From NCBI GenBank assembly GCA_013122435.1, contig WYDT01000006.1, forward strand, positions 186,001 through 250,000: 64,000 bases of DNA, in the 5' to 3' direction. Below the pieces are notes generated by a model. It saw nothing but the letters and a program-made list of their open reading frames with translations, did not search any database and was not told the DNA's origin. The stretch comes from Chloroflexi bacterium AL-N1 (GTDB lineage Bacteria; Chloroflexota; Chloroflexia; Chloroflexales; Roseiflexaceae). Shown here piece by piece: positions 43,996 through 52,861 of this stretch; position 1 is the stretch's first letter; the number at the start of each line of letters is the position of its first letter. A program made the position numbers and the translations under genes.

Positions 43996-45261
43996 TTACA
44001 CTCCACACCCGGTAATGAGTACGCTCTCTATCTCTTCCCCATCAACACGATAAAGTTCAGTTGCAGCACCTTCATAATATTGGCTTTCGACAATAAACTC
44101 CATCTGCCCATCGCCATTCGCATCAAGAATACTACCAATACGATAGACATTTGGAGCCGCAAATTCCTGTGCTTCGGTGTAGCTTTCACCAACAACAAAG
44201 ATGTTTGCAACATCTCCATCGACGATCTTTCGCAGCATCACCAGCGCATAATCACCTGTTTCTATAGAATATGGTGGCGATCCATCTTCTGATGCTGCAA
44301 ACCGGGTGGCACTGATCAGCACCTCATCGGTACCATCACCATCCAGATCGATCCGTATCACCTGGGTGATTTGCACCTCGGGCGCTGTAATACCCTGCGC
44401 TTGCAGCAGCTCTGCAATAGCCTGTTGATATATGTCAGAGTCCGTCCCTTCCTCAACAGGCACACGGGGCAGGGCATCCCAATCGCCGCCGAGCGCAAGA
44501 ATGGATGCCTCACCAGGTACTGGAGTGAAATCGACCGTACGGAGCCCCTCACAGGGACCTGGCTCCAGTGGAGGATTGTTACTTCCCATAGCAGTGCCTT
44601 GTTGCTCTGTCAACCCATAGAGGCGATACTCCTCATTGCCAGTAAGCAATGGTCCTGTGGAATCCATATCAAGCCAGGTATCGCCACTACTCCCGCCAAG
44701 CAGCCAACCAGTCCTGACATCAACGATCGGAACGACATCTACCTCCCCAGCAGCAAGAGCAGCACCATTGAACAACTGCTCCCACGTTTGCGGTCCTACA
44801 ATACCATCAACAGTCAAATTATTACGCACCTGAAACGCACGAGTAGCAGCTTCCGTCTGTGGGCCATAAATACCATCAATCTCACCAGCGGCATATCCTA
44901 ACGCATCCAATTGCTGCTGAATTACTCGTACATCATCACCCTCTAAGCGGGGCTCTTGAAGCCATAACAAGCGTTCTAACGGCACTGCATCTGGCGTAGC
45001 TTCAGGCGAAAGCGTTGCGTCATCAGTATCGGTGGTTGGGCTAGTGGCTTCTGGCACATCTTTAGGAGGGATGGAGGTCGCCCTCGGTTCATCAGTAGTA
45101 GGTATGGATGTGGCTGCTTGTACCTCGGTTGGCACGGTAGTTGGTTGGTCAGGCGGTACAGCGGTCGGGCTCGCAGCCTGTTCCGAACTGGCACACGCCG
45201 CAAGTAGCAGGCACACAAACAGACACAAGCACATACATCGCATAGAAAAGTGTTGGGTCAT
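43996..45261 (-). CDS. lipoprotein with a peptidoglycan-binding (PG_binding_1) domain
   Basis: A 421-residue lipoprotein: the signal helix ends in the lipobox LLLAACASS (Cys23). An unstructured Pro/Thr/Ser-rich linker (about 27-92) follows. The PG_binding_1 domain (about 105-165) has the family signature VRVIQQQLDALGY...DGIYGPQTEAATRAFQ and VDGIVGPQTW. The remaining 250 residues include an EF-hand-like stretch (DLDGDGTDE) and DANGDGQMEF, typical of VCBS/FG-GAP-like segments that bind calcium. AAGGAG six bases before ATG 45261 supports the start. It is probably a cell-wall-attached surface protein of unknown role. Confidence 0.85.
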   Translation of the reverse strand: MTQHFSMRCMCLCLFVCLLLAACASSEQAASPTAVPPDQPTTVPTEVQAATSIPTTDEPRATSIPPKDVPEATSPTTDTDDATLSPEATPDAVPLERLLWLQEPRLEGDDVRVIQQQLDALGYAAGEIDGIYGPQTEAATRAFQVRNNLTVDGIVGPQTWEQLFNGAALAAGEVDVVPIVDVRTGWLLGGSSGDTWLDMDSTGPLLTGNEEYRLYGLTEQQGTAMGSNNPPLEPGPCEGLRTVDFTPVPGEASILALGGDWDALPRVPVEEGTDSDIYQQAIAELLQAQGITAPEVQITQVIRIDLDGDGTDEVLISATRFAASEDGSPPYSIETGDYALVMLRKIVDGDVANIFVVGESYTEAQEFAAPNVYRIGSILDANGDGQMEFIVESQYYEGAATELYRVDGEEIESVLITGCGV

Positions 45262-45404
45262 AGAGAACTCCTTACATCATCTATCAGGCAACCATATAAG
45301 TTGTACTAATAACAACACCGCTAGTAGTCCAAATTAACCTGATATGAAGCTGATGTGCGTTGTTCAGCGCAAATAAAAGAACACGTGTAGTAGTCAACCA
45401 TACC

Positions 45405-45432
45405 AAAACGCGATGTCTCGCAAGACATCGCG
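45405..45432 (-). terminator. terminator after lon
   Basis: CGCGATGTCT, loop, AGACATCGCG with TTTT on the minus-strand 3' side. It is a perfect ten-pair stem just past the lon stop. Confidence 0.8.
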
Positions 45433-45459
45433 CGGTCAATCGAACGATTGTGGAACGTT

Positions 45460-47859
45460 TTATGCAACAAGTGGGGTCAGTGCAATAGTGAGTACTTCAT
45501 CCATGGATGTCACTGGTACCAGTTGAAGATCTTCTCGCACTTTATTGGGCAGATCAACAATATCCTTGACATTATCTTTGGGAAGAATAAATGTCTTGAT
45601 ACCGGCACGATGGGCTGCCAGCGTTTTTTCCTTCAAACCACCGATGGGAAGGACTTTGCCACGCAGCGTAATCTCCCCTGTCATCGCGACATCACGGCGC
45701 ACTGGACGGCCAGTCATCGCCGAGATAAGCGCAGTTGTCAATGTAATACCAGCTGATGGTCCATCTTTCGGCACAGAACCTTCTGGCACATGGATGTGGA
45801 TATTGTGGGTTTCAAAGTAGTCTGGATCAATACCAAACTGCGCGGCACGGAAACGGGCATACGAAAGCGCTGCCTGGGCCGACTCTTTCATCACATCGCC
45901 GAGTTGACCAGTGAGTTGGAGCACGCCCTTGCCACGCACCGGCAAAACCTCAATCACGAGCGTATCACCACCAGCCGCCGTCACGGATACACCAGTTGCC
46001 ACACCAATCTCATCTTCGGACTCCATTAACCCGAAAGAGAACCGTTCAGGCCCAAGATAAGTTGAGACATCTTCTTCAGTCACTGAATACTTCGATAGCA
46101 CTTTCCCTTCATCCGAGGCAGCCGCCACTTTCCGCGCCACCTTCCGACACAGACTGGCAAGTTCACGCTCCAGATTACGCACACCGGACTCACGTGTATA
46201 TTCGCGGATTAGTTTGACGACAGCGGAATCGGGAATATGAAACTGCTTTTCTTCCAGTCCATGAAATTCGCGTTGTTTAGGAACTAAAAATCCCTGTGCA
46301 ATGCCAAGCTTCTCATCTTCCGTATAGCCGCCTATCTCGATAATCTCCATACGGTCACGCAAAGGGCTGGGGATCGGCTCAATCTGATTGGCCGTCGCAA
46401 TAAAAATGACCTGTGACAGATCATAGGGTATCTCAAGATAATGGTCTGAGAAGGCATTATTCTGTTCAGGGTCAAGCACTTCAAGGAGCGCAGACGTTGG
46501 GTCACCACGGAAATCCTGACCGACCTTATCGATCTCATCAAGGACATACACCGGATAACGCGATTTAGCCGTCTTCATGCCTTGGATAACGCGACCTGGC
46601 ATCGCCCCAATGTAGGTACGCCGATGTCCCCGAATCTCAGCCTCATCACGAATACCACCCAGGCTGCTCCGCACAAACTTACGATCTAATGCACGGGCAA
46701 TCGAGCGACCCAGTGAGGTTTTACCGACACCGGGAGGACCCACAAAACACAGAATCGGCGACCGCATTTTACTACCGGCCAGTTTACGTACCGCTAAGTA
46801 TTCTAAGATGCGCTCTTTAACTTTTTCCAGTCCATAATGATCTTCGTCAAGCACGTTCTGGGCATCAGAGATACTAATATCTGGAAGAGCTTCCTCACCC
46901 CAAGGAAGATTCGTTATCCAATCCAGATAGGTACGAATTACACCCAACTCCGGGCTATTCATGCCTTGCTGTGCGAGCCGCTTTAATTCGTGGGTAGCCT
47001 GATCTTTGACATATTCGGGGGCATCTAACTCTGCTATTTTACGCCGCATCTCATCAATGGGATCGTCGAACTCATCGTCTTCACCAAGCTCGCGCCGAAT
47101 GACCCGCATCTGTTCGCGTAAAAAGTATTCGCGTTGACTCTGATCGAGCACCTCTTTCGTATCCTGCTGAATTTTCTGGCGCAGTTTCAGCAATTCAAGT
47201 TGACGTGCCAGCAACAGATAAATCTTACGCAACCGCTCGACCGGATCAGTCTTACTGAGTACTTCTAAGCGCTCAGTAAACTGAAAGGCTGGCAGGTAGG
47301 TGACCATGTCTGCAAGATGACCAGGCTTATCAATACGATGTACAAATGCTACAGCATCCTGCGGCATCTCACCCATATAATCGACCACTTCATCAAACTG
47401 CTGCTTTACTGTGTCGATTAAGGCTTCTACTTCTATGCCAATCGTCTCACGATCTGCCACAGGCGTACAACGCACACGATAAAATGGCTCGTTTTGCACA
47501 ACCTCTCCGGTAGCAGCACGAACTACGCCCTCCAGGATAATGCGAACCGTTCCATCAGGGAGTTTCACAAATTCGCCCAGACGGGCGATCACGCCTACAG
47601 GGGGGATATTCTGTGGCTCACCACTTTTGTATCCTTCGATCTCATCCTCAGAGACAAATATGAGTAGAACTTCTTGATCTTCATCCCATGCTTGCTCCAT
47701 AGCTCCGGTTGATTTGCCTTGACCAACTTGAAGTGGCACTGTCATATGGGGCATGATGACCATTTCTCCGAGGACTACCAAAGGTAGATCACGCTCCCCT
47801 GAATCTATATTTTCGTATACATCTTCTTCATGATCTATTGACTCCACATTGTGGTTCAT
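45460..47859 (-). CDS. lon: ATP-dependent protease Lon
   Basis: Cytoplasmic AAA+ serine protease that degrades misfolded and regulatory proteins. The 799 residues show the family order: the N-terminal LON substrate-binding domain (about 22-215), a coiled region, Walker A GPPGVGKTSLG, Walker B YVLDEIDKVG, and the protease domain with the catalytic Ser in KDGPSAGITL and Lys in the ILPKDNVKDI region. ATG 47859 is preferred to the GTG at 47871, because GAGG then lies just upstream. A candidate promoter (TTGAAG, 16 bases, TACACT) lies upstream. No CIRCE or HAIR heat-shock element was found. Confidence 0.97.
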   Translation of the reverse strand: MNHNVESIDHEEDVYENIDSGERDLPLVVLGEMVIMPHMTVPLQVGQGKSTGAMEQAWDEDQEVLLIFVSEDEIEGYKSGEPQNIPPVGVIARLGEFVKLPDGTVRIILEGVVRAATGEVVQNEPFYRVRCTPVADRETIGIEVEALIDTVKQQFDEVVDYMGEMPQDAVAFVHRIDKPGHLADMVTYLPAFQFTERLEVLSKTDPVERLRKIYLLLARQLELLKLRQKIQQDTKEVLDQSQREYFLREQMRVIRRELGEDDEFDDPIDEMRRKIAELDAPEYVKDQATHELKRLAQQGMNSPELGVIRTYLDWITNLPWGEEALPDISISDAQNVLDEDHYGLEKVKERILEYLAVRKLAGSKMRSPILCFVGPPGVGKTSLGRSIARALDRKFVRSSLGGIRDEAEIRGHRRTYIGAMPGRVIQGMKTAKSRYPVYVLDEIDKVGQDFRGDPTSALLEVLDPEQNNAFSDHYLEIPYDLSQVIFIATANQIEPIPSPLRDRMEIIEIGGYTEDEKLGIAQGFLVPKQREFHGLEEKQFHIPDSAVVKLIREYTRESGVRNLERELASLCRKVARKVAAASDEGKVLSKYSVTEEDVSTYLGPERFSFGLMESEDEIGVATGVSVTAAGGDTLVIEVLPVRGKGVLQLTGQLGDVMKESAQAALSYARFRAAQFGIDPDYFETHNIHIHVPEGSVPKDGPSAGITLTTALISAMTGRPVRRDVAMTGEITLRGKVLPIGGLKEKTLAAHRAGIKTFILPKDNVKDIVDLPNKVREDLQLVPVTSMDEVLTIALTPLVA

Positions 47860-47898
47860 TGGTATCCTCACGTTATTTTAGACGCTATGCGCCACTAT

Positions 47899-47926
47899 AG
47901 TGTATCTACTCCAAAAAAAGCTTCAA
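47899..47926 (-). promoter_or_regulatory. candidate lon promoter
   Basis: TTGAAG (minus strand 47926-47921), 16-base spacer, TACACT (47904-47899). The spacing is good and the -35 matches four of six. It lies about 40 bases before the lon start. Confidence 0.4.
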
Positions 47927-48115
47927 GCACCATTTTTTGCGACTATTTTATTTTTATAGACTTGTTTAGGTTTCTCACCACAGAACTGTGTACATTGCAA
48001 CCAATAACTTTTATGTATGGTACCACAAATAGCAAATGCAGACTCCATAGTTGTGATGGAATCAATACTGACCTTCACAACACTGTCTGTTACTACATTA
48101 TCAGATTTGCGTCGA

Positions 48116-48589
48116 TCAATCCTTGCCCTGTTGAACAGCCACCGTCATACCTGCGACTAATGTATCAAGCCAGCGTAATAGCTCATCTACTTCTTCCATT
48201 TGCAACCCATGCAAAGCACGGTGCATTTCGTCCCGTCGGGAATGTTTAATCTCAGCTAATAGCGTATGCCCTCGATCTGTGGTCGTCACCATCACCTGAC
48301 GACGATCCCCCTGTGGGCGTACACGAGCTACAAGCTGCTTATCTATAAGACGATCAATGACCCCCGTAAGTGACGCGGCTGACTGATGAGTCGCACGTGC
48401 AAGATCCGACATCTTATACTCACTTGAACTATGAGCAAGGTGTACCAGAGTATAATATTGTGGCATGGTCAAATCGAAACGCTCTTCGGCTAGCAGTTGC
48501 ATAAACTGCCGCTGACTAAGCCAACCAATCTGCATGGTAGCACGTTCGACCTGTTCATATAGGTCATCACTTTTGTAGTCAATACCCAT
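48116..48589 (-). CDS. MarR-family transcriptional regulator
   Basis: A winged-helix dimeric regulator of 157 residues. The recognition helix region is KMSDLARATHQSAASLTGVIDRLIDKQLV and the wing is RPQGDRRQVMVTTTDRG, both typical of MarR. Such proteins usually repress themselves and a divergent gene until a phenolic or oxidant ligand binds. A perfect 7-6-7 inverted repeat (48633-48652) sits 44 bases upstream, in the gap with the divergent response-regulator gene, and is a likely operator. The ligand is unknown. Confidence 0.93.
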   Translation of the reverse strand: MGIDYKSDDLYEQVERATMQIGWLSQRQFMQLLAEERFDLTMPQYYTLVHLAHSSSEYKMSDLARATHQSAASLTGVIDRLIDKQLVARVRPQGDRRQVMVTTTDRGHTLLAEIKHSRRDEMHRALHGLQMEEVDELLRWLDTLVAGMTVAVQQGKD

Positions 48590-48632
48590 AACTTACCTAC
48601 ATTCTCACAAAGACAGAGAAGACGGTTAGGTT

Positions 48633-48652
48633 TTTGATACAAGATTATCAAA
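48633..48652. promoter_or_regulatory. candidate MarR operator
   Basis: TTTGATA-CAAGAT-TATCAAA is a perfect inverted repeat of the length MarR dimers usually bind. It lies between marR and the divergent response regulator. Confidence 0.6.
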
Positions 48653-48810
48653 CATTAATATTTAATGCCATTGAGTATATCATCCGCTAGATAGCGTGTC
48701 AAATACCCATTACAACCCCGTCTCGATTCTGATCCTGTGTCGTGTACCACAAAGAGAAAGCAAAAAGGTACGATATCAATATATTCTAAACAAAAATTAT
48801 TGACGGCTAT

Positions 48811-48836
48811 AACGGACTCAGATAACGGACTCAGAT
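48811..48836 (+). repeat. 13-base tandem duplication before the response-regulator start
   Basis: Two perfect copies of AACGGACTCAGAT abut and end one base before ATG 48838. No Shine-Dalgarno sequence is visible in this stretch. Confidence 0.8.
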
Positions 48837-48837
48837 A

Positions 48838-49227
48838 ATGCCAGAACCATCCATCCTCATTATTGATGACGAACACAACCAACGGTTGATGCTTGAGCAA
48901 GCATTTCAAGTTCTCAAATACAATTGGCACATCGCAACTGTCGCTACTGGACAACATGCACTTGAATTCCTCTCGCAAAGCACACCCAATCTTATTATTA
49001 CGGATTATCATATGCCTATGATGGATGGGCTTGAACTGATCACGCACATACGCCAGCAAGGTATTGCCAGTACTATTATTCTGATAACTGCCTATAGTTC
49101 TCCAATGCTCGATGAAGCTGCCCAGAATCTACAAATACACCACTATTTGACCAAACCAGTACCGCTCTCGATCCTCCGCGATATCGTCACTACTACCATG
49201 AATAACGCTCACTACCACGACGATTAG
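48838..49227 (+). CDS. single-domain response regulator (CheY-like)
   Basis: A 129-residue receiver domain without an output domain. The acidic pair in LIIDDEH, the phospho-acceptor Asp in LIITDYHMPMMDG, the Thr/Ser of ILITAYSS and the Lys of LTKPV are all in place. It should be phosphorylated by a histidine kinase and act through protein contacts. No kinase is adjacent. A tandem 13-base repeat immediately before the ATG replaces a recognisable ribosome-binding site. Confidence 0.93.
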   Translation: MPEPSILIIDDEHNQRLMLEQAFQVLKYNWHIATVATGQHALEFLSQSTPNLIITDYHMPMMDGLELITHIRQQGIASTIILITAYSSPMLDEAAQNLQIHHYLTKPVPLSILRDIVTTTMNNAHYHDD

Positions 49228-49265
49228 TGCAATCCTGCAAACGAACACAAAAGAGCAGCATCCCC

Positions 49266-49534
49266 CTACAGCCTACCCTTCTCCAGATAGCGTACTCCAA
49301 ACAAAATACCCACAATAAGACCTGTAGTACCGACTGTTAACAGGTGGTTTTGAATCCCTACAGCTATATCACCTGCTGCTGTTACCCAGAATAATGAGAC
49401 AAAGAAGGCAGCGCCCAAGGCAACTAACATATGCGTACGCAAACCAGTCCACTTGCCCGTGTGCTCACGTTCCATCCACCGCCAAGTAATATTGCAATAA
49501 CAACACACAACATTATGCGTAGTTCCAGTAACAT
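49266..49534 (-). pseudogene. frameshifted, shortened MgtC/SapB-family remnant
   Basis: An AGGAGG five bases before ATG 49534 marks the true start. The frame from there reads MLLELRIMLCVVIAILLGG, a typical MgtC N-terminal helix, then goes out of frame near 49470-49480 within GGCGGTGGATGG. The next frame continues with the MgtC signature ME-R-E-HTGKWTGLRTHMLVALGAA. A one-base deletion reconciles the two. The C-terminal part lacks the usual GIGFLGAG helices and ends after about 50 more residues, so it is also truncated. MgtC proteins relate to magnesium limitation and ATP homeostasis. It lies downstream of tpiA. Confidence 0.7.
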
Positions 49535-49635
49535 AGCGACCTCCTGCTTTTTCAAGATAGCACTTTATGTGAGAAACAGAGTAGGTCAGTGGAGATACAA
49601 TCTTCATCTACACAACCATACGAACGCAGATCAAA

Positions 49636-49673
49636 AGAGAAAAGGGGTTAGTTAATATATACTGACTAACCCC
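49636..49673 (-). terminator. terminator after tpiA
   Basis: On the minus strand GGGGTTAGT, a twelve-base loop, ACTAACCCC then TTTTCTCTTTT. Nine perfect pairs, just past the tpiA stop. Confidence 0.7.
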
Positions 49674-49698
49674 AGAGAACACCATGGATAGTTGAGAA

Positions 49699-50451
49699 CT
49701 AGCGGAACTGCACAATTCGCAAGAAGCTATCTGCCTTGAGTGCTGCACCACCAACCAAAGCACCATCAATATCGGGTTGTGACATCAGCTCATCAACATT
49801 ATCAGGTTTGACACTGCCACCATATTGGATTCGCATCTGTTGCGCCTGTACCTCATCATACAGGCTGGTCAACGTCTGACGGATGGTTGCATGCATAGAC
49901 TGGGCATCTGCAGAAGTGGCGGTATCGCCTGTACCAATAGCCCAGACTGGCTCATATGCAATAACGATATTGGCCAATTGTGCTGGCGTTACCTGTACTA
50001 GACCAGCCTGCACCTGTCCAGTTACAATCTTCTCGGCCATACCAGCATCGCGCTGATCTTTTGTCTCACCAACACAGAGAATAACACGTAAGCCATGCCC
50101 CAAAGCAGCGTGGAGTTTACGATTGATAATCTCATCGCCTTCACCAAACACCTGACGACGTTCACTATGCCCAACAATTGTATAGGTACAACCGACATCA
50201 CGAAGCATTACTGATGAAATCGCACCAGTATAAGCTCCCTGGTCTTCATAGAAGACATCCTGCGCTCCTAAATCAATTGGGGTATCCTGTAGCAGCGAAC
50301 CGAGTGCATGCAATGCCGTGTATGGCGGACAAACCAATACTTCACGATCGGTTATATTGCCTAAACCACTTAGTAGTGCTTCCACCAATTCCACCGACTC
50401 GGCCACTGTCTTGTGCATTTTCCAATTTCCAGCAATCAGGGGTGTACGCAT
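49699..50451 (-). CDS. tpiA: triosephosphate isomerase
   Basis: Interconverts glyceraldehyde 3-phosphate and dihydroxyacetone phosphate in glycolysis and gluconeogenesis. The 250 residues have the family length. Catalytic positions are Asn and Lys in AGNWKMHK (N-terminus), His in VGHSERR and Glu in AYEPVWAIGTG, with the phosphate loop YGGSVKPDN. It is the third gene of a minus-strand group pcm, M50 peptidase, tpiA. Confidence 0.98.
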   Translation of the reverse strand: MRTPLIAGNWKMHKTVAESVELVEALLSGLGNITDREVLVCPPYTALHALGSLLQDTPIDLGAQDVFYEDQGAYTGAISSVMLRDVGCTYTIVGHSERRQVFGEGDEIINRKLHAALGHGLRVILCVGETKDQRDAGMAEKIVTGQVQAGLVQVTPAQLANIVIAYEPVWAIGTGDTATSADAQSMHATIRQTLTSLYDEVQAQQMRIQYGGSVKPDNVDELMSQPDIDGALVGGAALKADSFLRIVQFR

Positions 50452-50491
50452 GCTCGAAACTCCTTTATTTCAAGACTCTCATGATAATATA

Positions 50492-51181
50492 TTATGGGCT
50501 TACAAAGCCCAATATTGCACTCAAAACATTCTGGTTAGTAAGAATAAAAGCGAGAAAAATCCCAATAGCTGCGGTAATACCAAATACTACCGGACTCCAC
50601 GCAAGCACCTTTGCCCCATCAAAAGGCCCTGCTGGTATCATATTAAACACACCTAAGAAGCCATTAAACCGAAACCCTGCCCAGAGTAGATCAAATAACC
50701 AATCTGGCACAGGCAATCTACTCACAAAAATTCCAAGAATGATGAAAAAGAAAATGACCGCTAATACCATATTGGTAGCTGGACCTGCTAATGCAACTAG
50801 ACCACTCTGCTGCTTTGTAAGATAGCCACGATGCCAGACTGCTCCAGGGGCTGCAATAAAAACACCGGCAAACGCAATGAGAACAGAAATCATCAGCATA
50901 CCATTGTTGGCCACAAAGTGGGCCTCTGCACCATATCCTCGCGCCACGATCCGATGCGCTAACTCATGCAAGACAAAAGCTAAACCACAGACGATGCTCG
51001 CAATAATGAGATTGGTAACAAATGCCGGAGATTGTATGGCCCCACCAGATGAAAAAACGGCAAATGCCAGCGTCGAGCCAATCCACATCTTCAGCAACTC
51101 AACATTATCGTTGGATTGACCTTGAAAAACGCTTTCATCAGGAGTCGTAAAAAGACCTCGCACAACAGCACCCTCTTTCAT
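50492..51181 (-). CDS. M50-family (site-2 protease-like) membrane metallopeptidase
   Basis: A 229-residue membrane protein with about five hydrophobic segments. The zinc motif HELAH is in the first core helix, and NMIPAGPFDG (the N-x-P-x3-x-DG motif) supplies the third ligand. It belongs to the archaeal/plant-type S2P branch without a PDZ or CBS domain. Such enzymes cleave membrane-bound anti-sigma factors or signal remnants; an ECF sigma factor is 0.9 kb away, but no anti-sigma gene is visible, so a link is speculative. Confidence 0.92.
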   Translation of the reverse strand: MKEGAVVRGLFTTPDESVFQGQSNDNVELLKMWIGSTLAFAVFSSGGAIQSPAFVTNLIIASIVCGLAFVLHELAHRIVARGYGAEAHFVANNGMLMISVLIAFAGVFIAAPGAVWHRGYLTKQQSGLVALAGPATNMVLAVIFFFIILGIFVSRLPVPDWLFDLLWAGFRFNGFLGVFNMIPAGPFDGAKVLAWSPVVFGITAAIGIFLAFILTNQNVLSAILGFVSP

Positions 51182-51230
51182 TTAGATATGCTCATAGCTG
51201 TTAATTTGCACAGTTCCCACTTATAAACAC

Positions 51231-51881
51231 TCACCAGTCGGCTTTTTCCCAAGCATGCGAACCAACCAGGGGAACAAAACGAACACCGCGCATACGCTCC
51301 ACTTTCATTGAGCCATTGTGCTTGGTCAACCTTAACAGGAACTGTTCATCACGCCCACCCACCGGAATAACCATACACCCACTACTGCTCAGCTGCTCTC
51401 GCAAAGGGCGTGGCACCCATGGCGCTGCAGCAGCTACGATAATGGCATCAAATGGGGCGTGCTCTGGCAAACCCGACGTTCCGTCACCCACCAGAACACG
51501 CACATTTGTATAGCCCAGATCATAAAGACGTTGTCTGGCAAACTGAGCAAGTGCACTATGACGTTCAACTGAATACACCTTTGAAGCGAGTTGGCTCAAG
51601 ACCGCAGCTCCGTATCCAGAACCCGTACCAACATCCAGTACACGTTCATTTCCTGTGAGCTGTAGTGCCTGTGTCATTAATGCAACCACAAAGGGCTGAG
51701 AAATAGTTTGCCCTTGATCAATAGGCAAGGCACGATCCTCATAGGCAAGATCACGACCATCCATAGGAACAAAGAGATGGCGCGGAACTGCAGACATAGC
51801 ATCCAGCACACGCTGATCACTAATGCCTCGTTGGATGAGTTGTGTGCGGATCATTGCATTCCGCTCATGATCAAATTGCAT
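51231..51881 (-). CDS. pcm: protein-L-isoaspartate O-methyltransferase
   Basis: AdoMet-dependent repair of isoaspartyl residues in aged proteins. The 216 residues carry the family start with R-x-QL-x-RGI (RTQLIQRGI), the region RHLFVP and GQTISQPFVVALM, the AdoMet motif VLDVGTGSGYGAAVL and the C-terminal VRFVPLVG. It is the first gene of the minus-strand group with the M50 peptidase and tpiA, divergent from the sigma-factor gene. Confidence 0.97.
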   Translation of the reverse strand: MQFDHERNAMIRTQLIQRGISDQRVLDAMSAVPRHLFVPMDGRDLAYEDRALPIDQGQTISQPFVVALMTQALQLTGNERVLDVGTGSGYGAAVLSQLASKVYSVERHSALAQFARQRLYDLGYTNVRVLVGDGTSGLPEHAPFDAIIVAAAAPWVPRPLREQLSSSGCMVIPVGGRDEQFLLRLTKHNGSMKVERMRGVRFVPLVGSHAWEKADW

Positions 51882-52046
51882 AACGTCACTCTCCTATGGG
51901 CTACCTATTATAACCGTTCTCCAGAGTTTCTGGAATGGAGTCAACTCGGTAACACAATGGTAGGAGTGTATTGCTATACTCCGCTTAGTAATCAATCCTG
52001 GCGGTCCTCCTACCCGCCATCAATCTACGACACCAGGAGAGAGACA

Positions 52047-52667
52047 ATGTTGCCTCGTTCATCAGACTACGAACTTGTTATGCGTGCAAAGGCTGGTGAT
52101 GACAGTGCTTTCACACAAATCTACGAGCGTTACAGTTCCGCAATTTATCGTTATATTTATTTTCGTGTTGGAGAAGTTGAGCTTGCGGAAGACATTCAAG
52201 CTGAGGTTTTCTTACGCATGCTGGAAGGTATGCACCGCTACGAGGATCGCGGCTGGCCGATCTCTGCATGGCTCTATCGCATCGCACACGACCGCACCAT
52301 CGACACCATCCGCCGCAAAAGTAACCATCGTCAGGTGCCTTTAGACTATTGGGAAGGTAGCTGCGAAAGCCCTGAAGGTCAGGTAGCCCACCAACTCGAC
52401 AAAGAAGAATTACGGCGAACCCTCAATGATCTGACCGAAGAACAACGTAAAGTTATTCTCCTACGGTTCATGGCTGACATGTCAGTGCAGGAGGTTGCTG
52501 AAAAGCTGGGCCGCACCGAAGGCTCCGTCAAAGCATTACAACATCGCGGTATTCAATCGCTGGCTCGCCGCCTCGAAAATTTTATCAGACCATCCTATAC
52601 AAATATCGAATGTGAAGGACAAGTACCAAATCAAACAGATATTGAATATGAGGTACAAGCAACGTAA
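52047..52667 (+). CDS. ECF-type RNA polymerase sigma factor
   Basis: A 206-residue sigma-70-family protein with region 2 (FTQIYERYSSAIYRYIYFRV through ISAWLYRIAHDRTIDTIRR) and region 4 (LTEEQRKVILLRFMADMSVQEVAEKLGRTEGSVKALQHRGI). About 35 non-conserved residues follow region 4. The start is ATG 52047, preceded by AGGAGAGAGACA; the long open frame upstream overlaps pcm and is not coding. No anti-sigma gene follows. Targets cannot be inferred from this window. Confidence 0.92.
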   Translation: MLPRSSDYELVMRAKAGDDSAFTQIYERYSSAIYRYIYFRVGEVELAEDIQAEVFLRMLEGMHRYEDRGWPISAWLYRIAHDRTIDTIRRKSNHRQVPLDYWEGSCESPEGQVAHQLDKEELRRTLNDLTEEQRKVILLRFMADMSVQEVAEKLGRTEGSVKALQHRGIQSLARRLENFIRPSYTNIECEGQVPNQTDIEYEVQAT

Positions 52668-52753
52668 CAAAACATCTTTCAAATCTTTGTGCAATTATTC
52701 CCTTATTTCATAATTTTACCCACCTTTTTCAAACATACATAATCCTCTGAACA

Positions 52754-52784
52754 AACCGGTCGTTGTCCAAACGCCGGTTTTCAT
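52754..52784 (+). terminator. terminator after the sigma-factor gene
   Basis: AACCGG-T-CGTT, loop GTCCA, AACG-CCGGTT then TTC. Ten pairs with one bulged T; short T tract. Confidence 0.7.
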
Positions 52785-52861
52785 ATACTACAAGAACCTG
52801 CCACCTTGTATCAACCATAGCAATGCTATAATAAGAACAATTATCACTATGAGGAAAGCCT

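Noticed and set aside
47860..48115. CIRCE or HAIR heat-shock element upstream of lon
   Set aside because: No inverted repeat resembling either consensus was seen in the gap.
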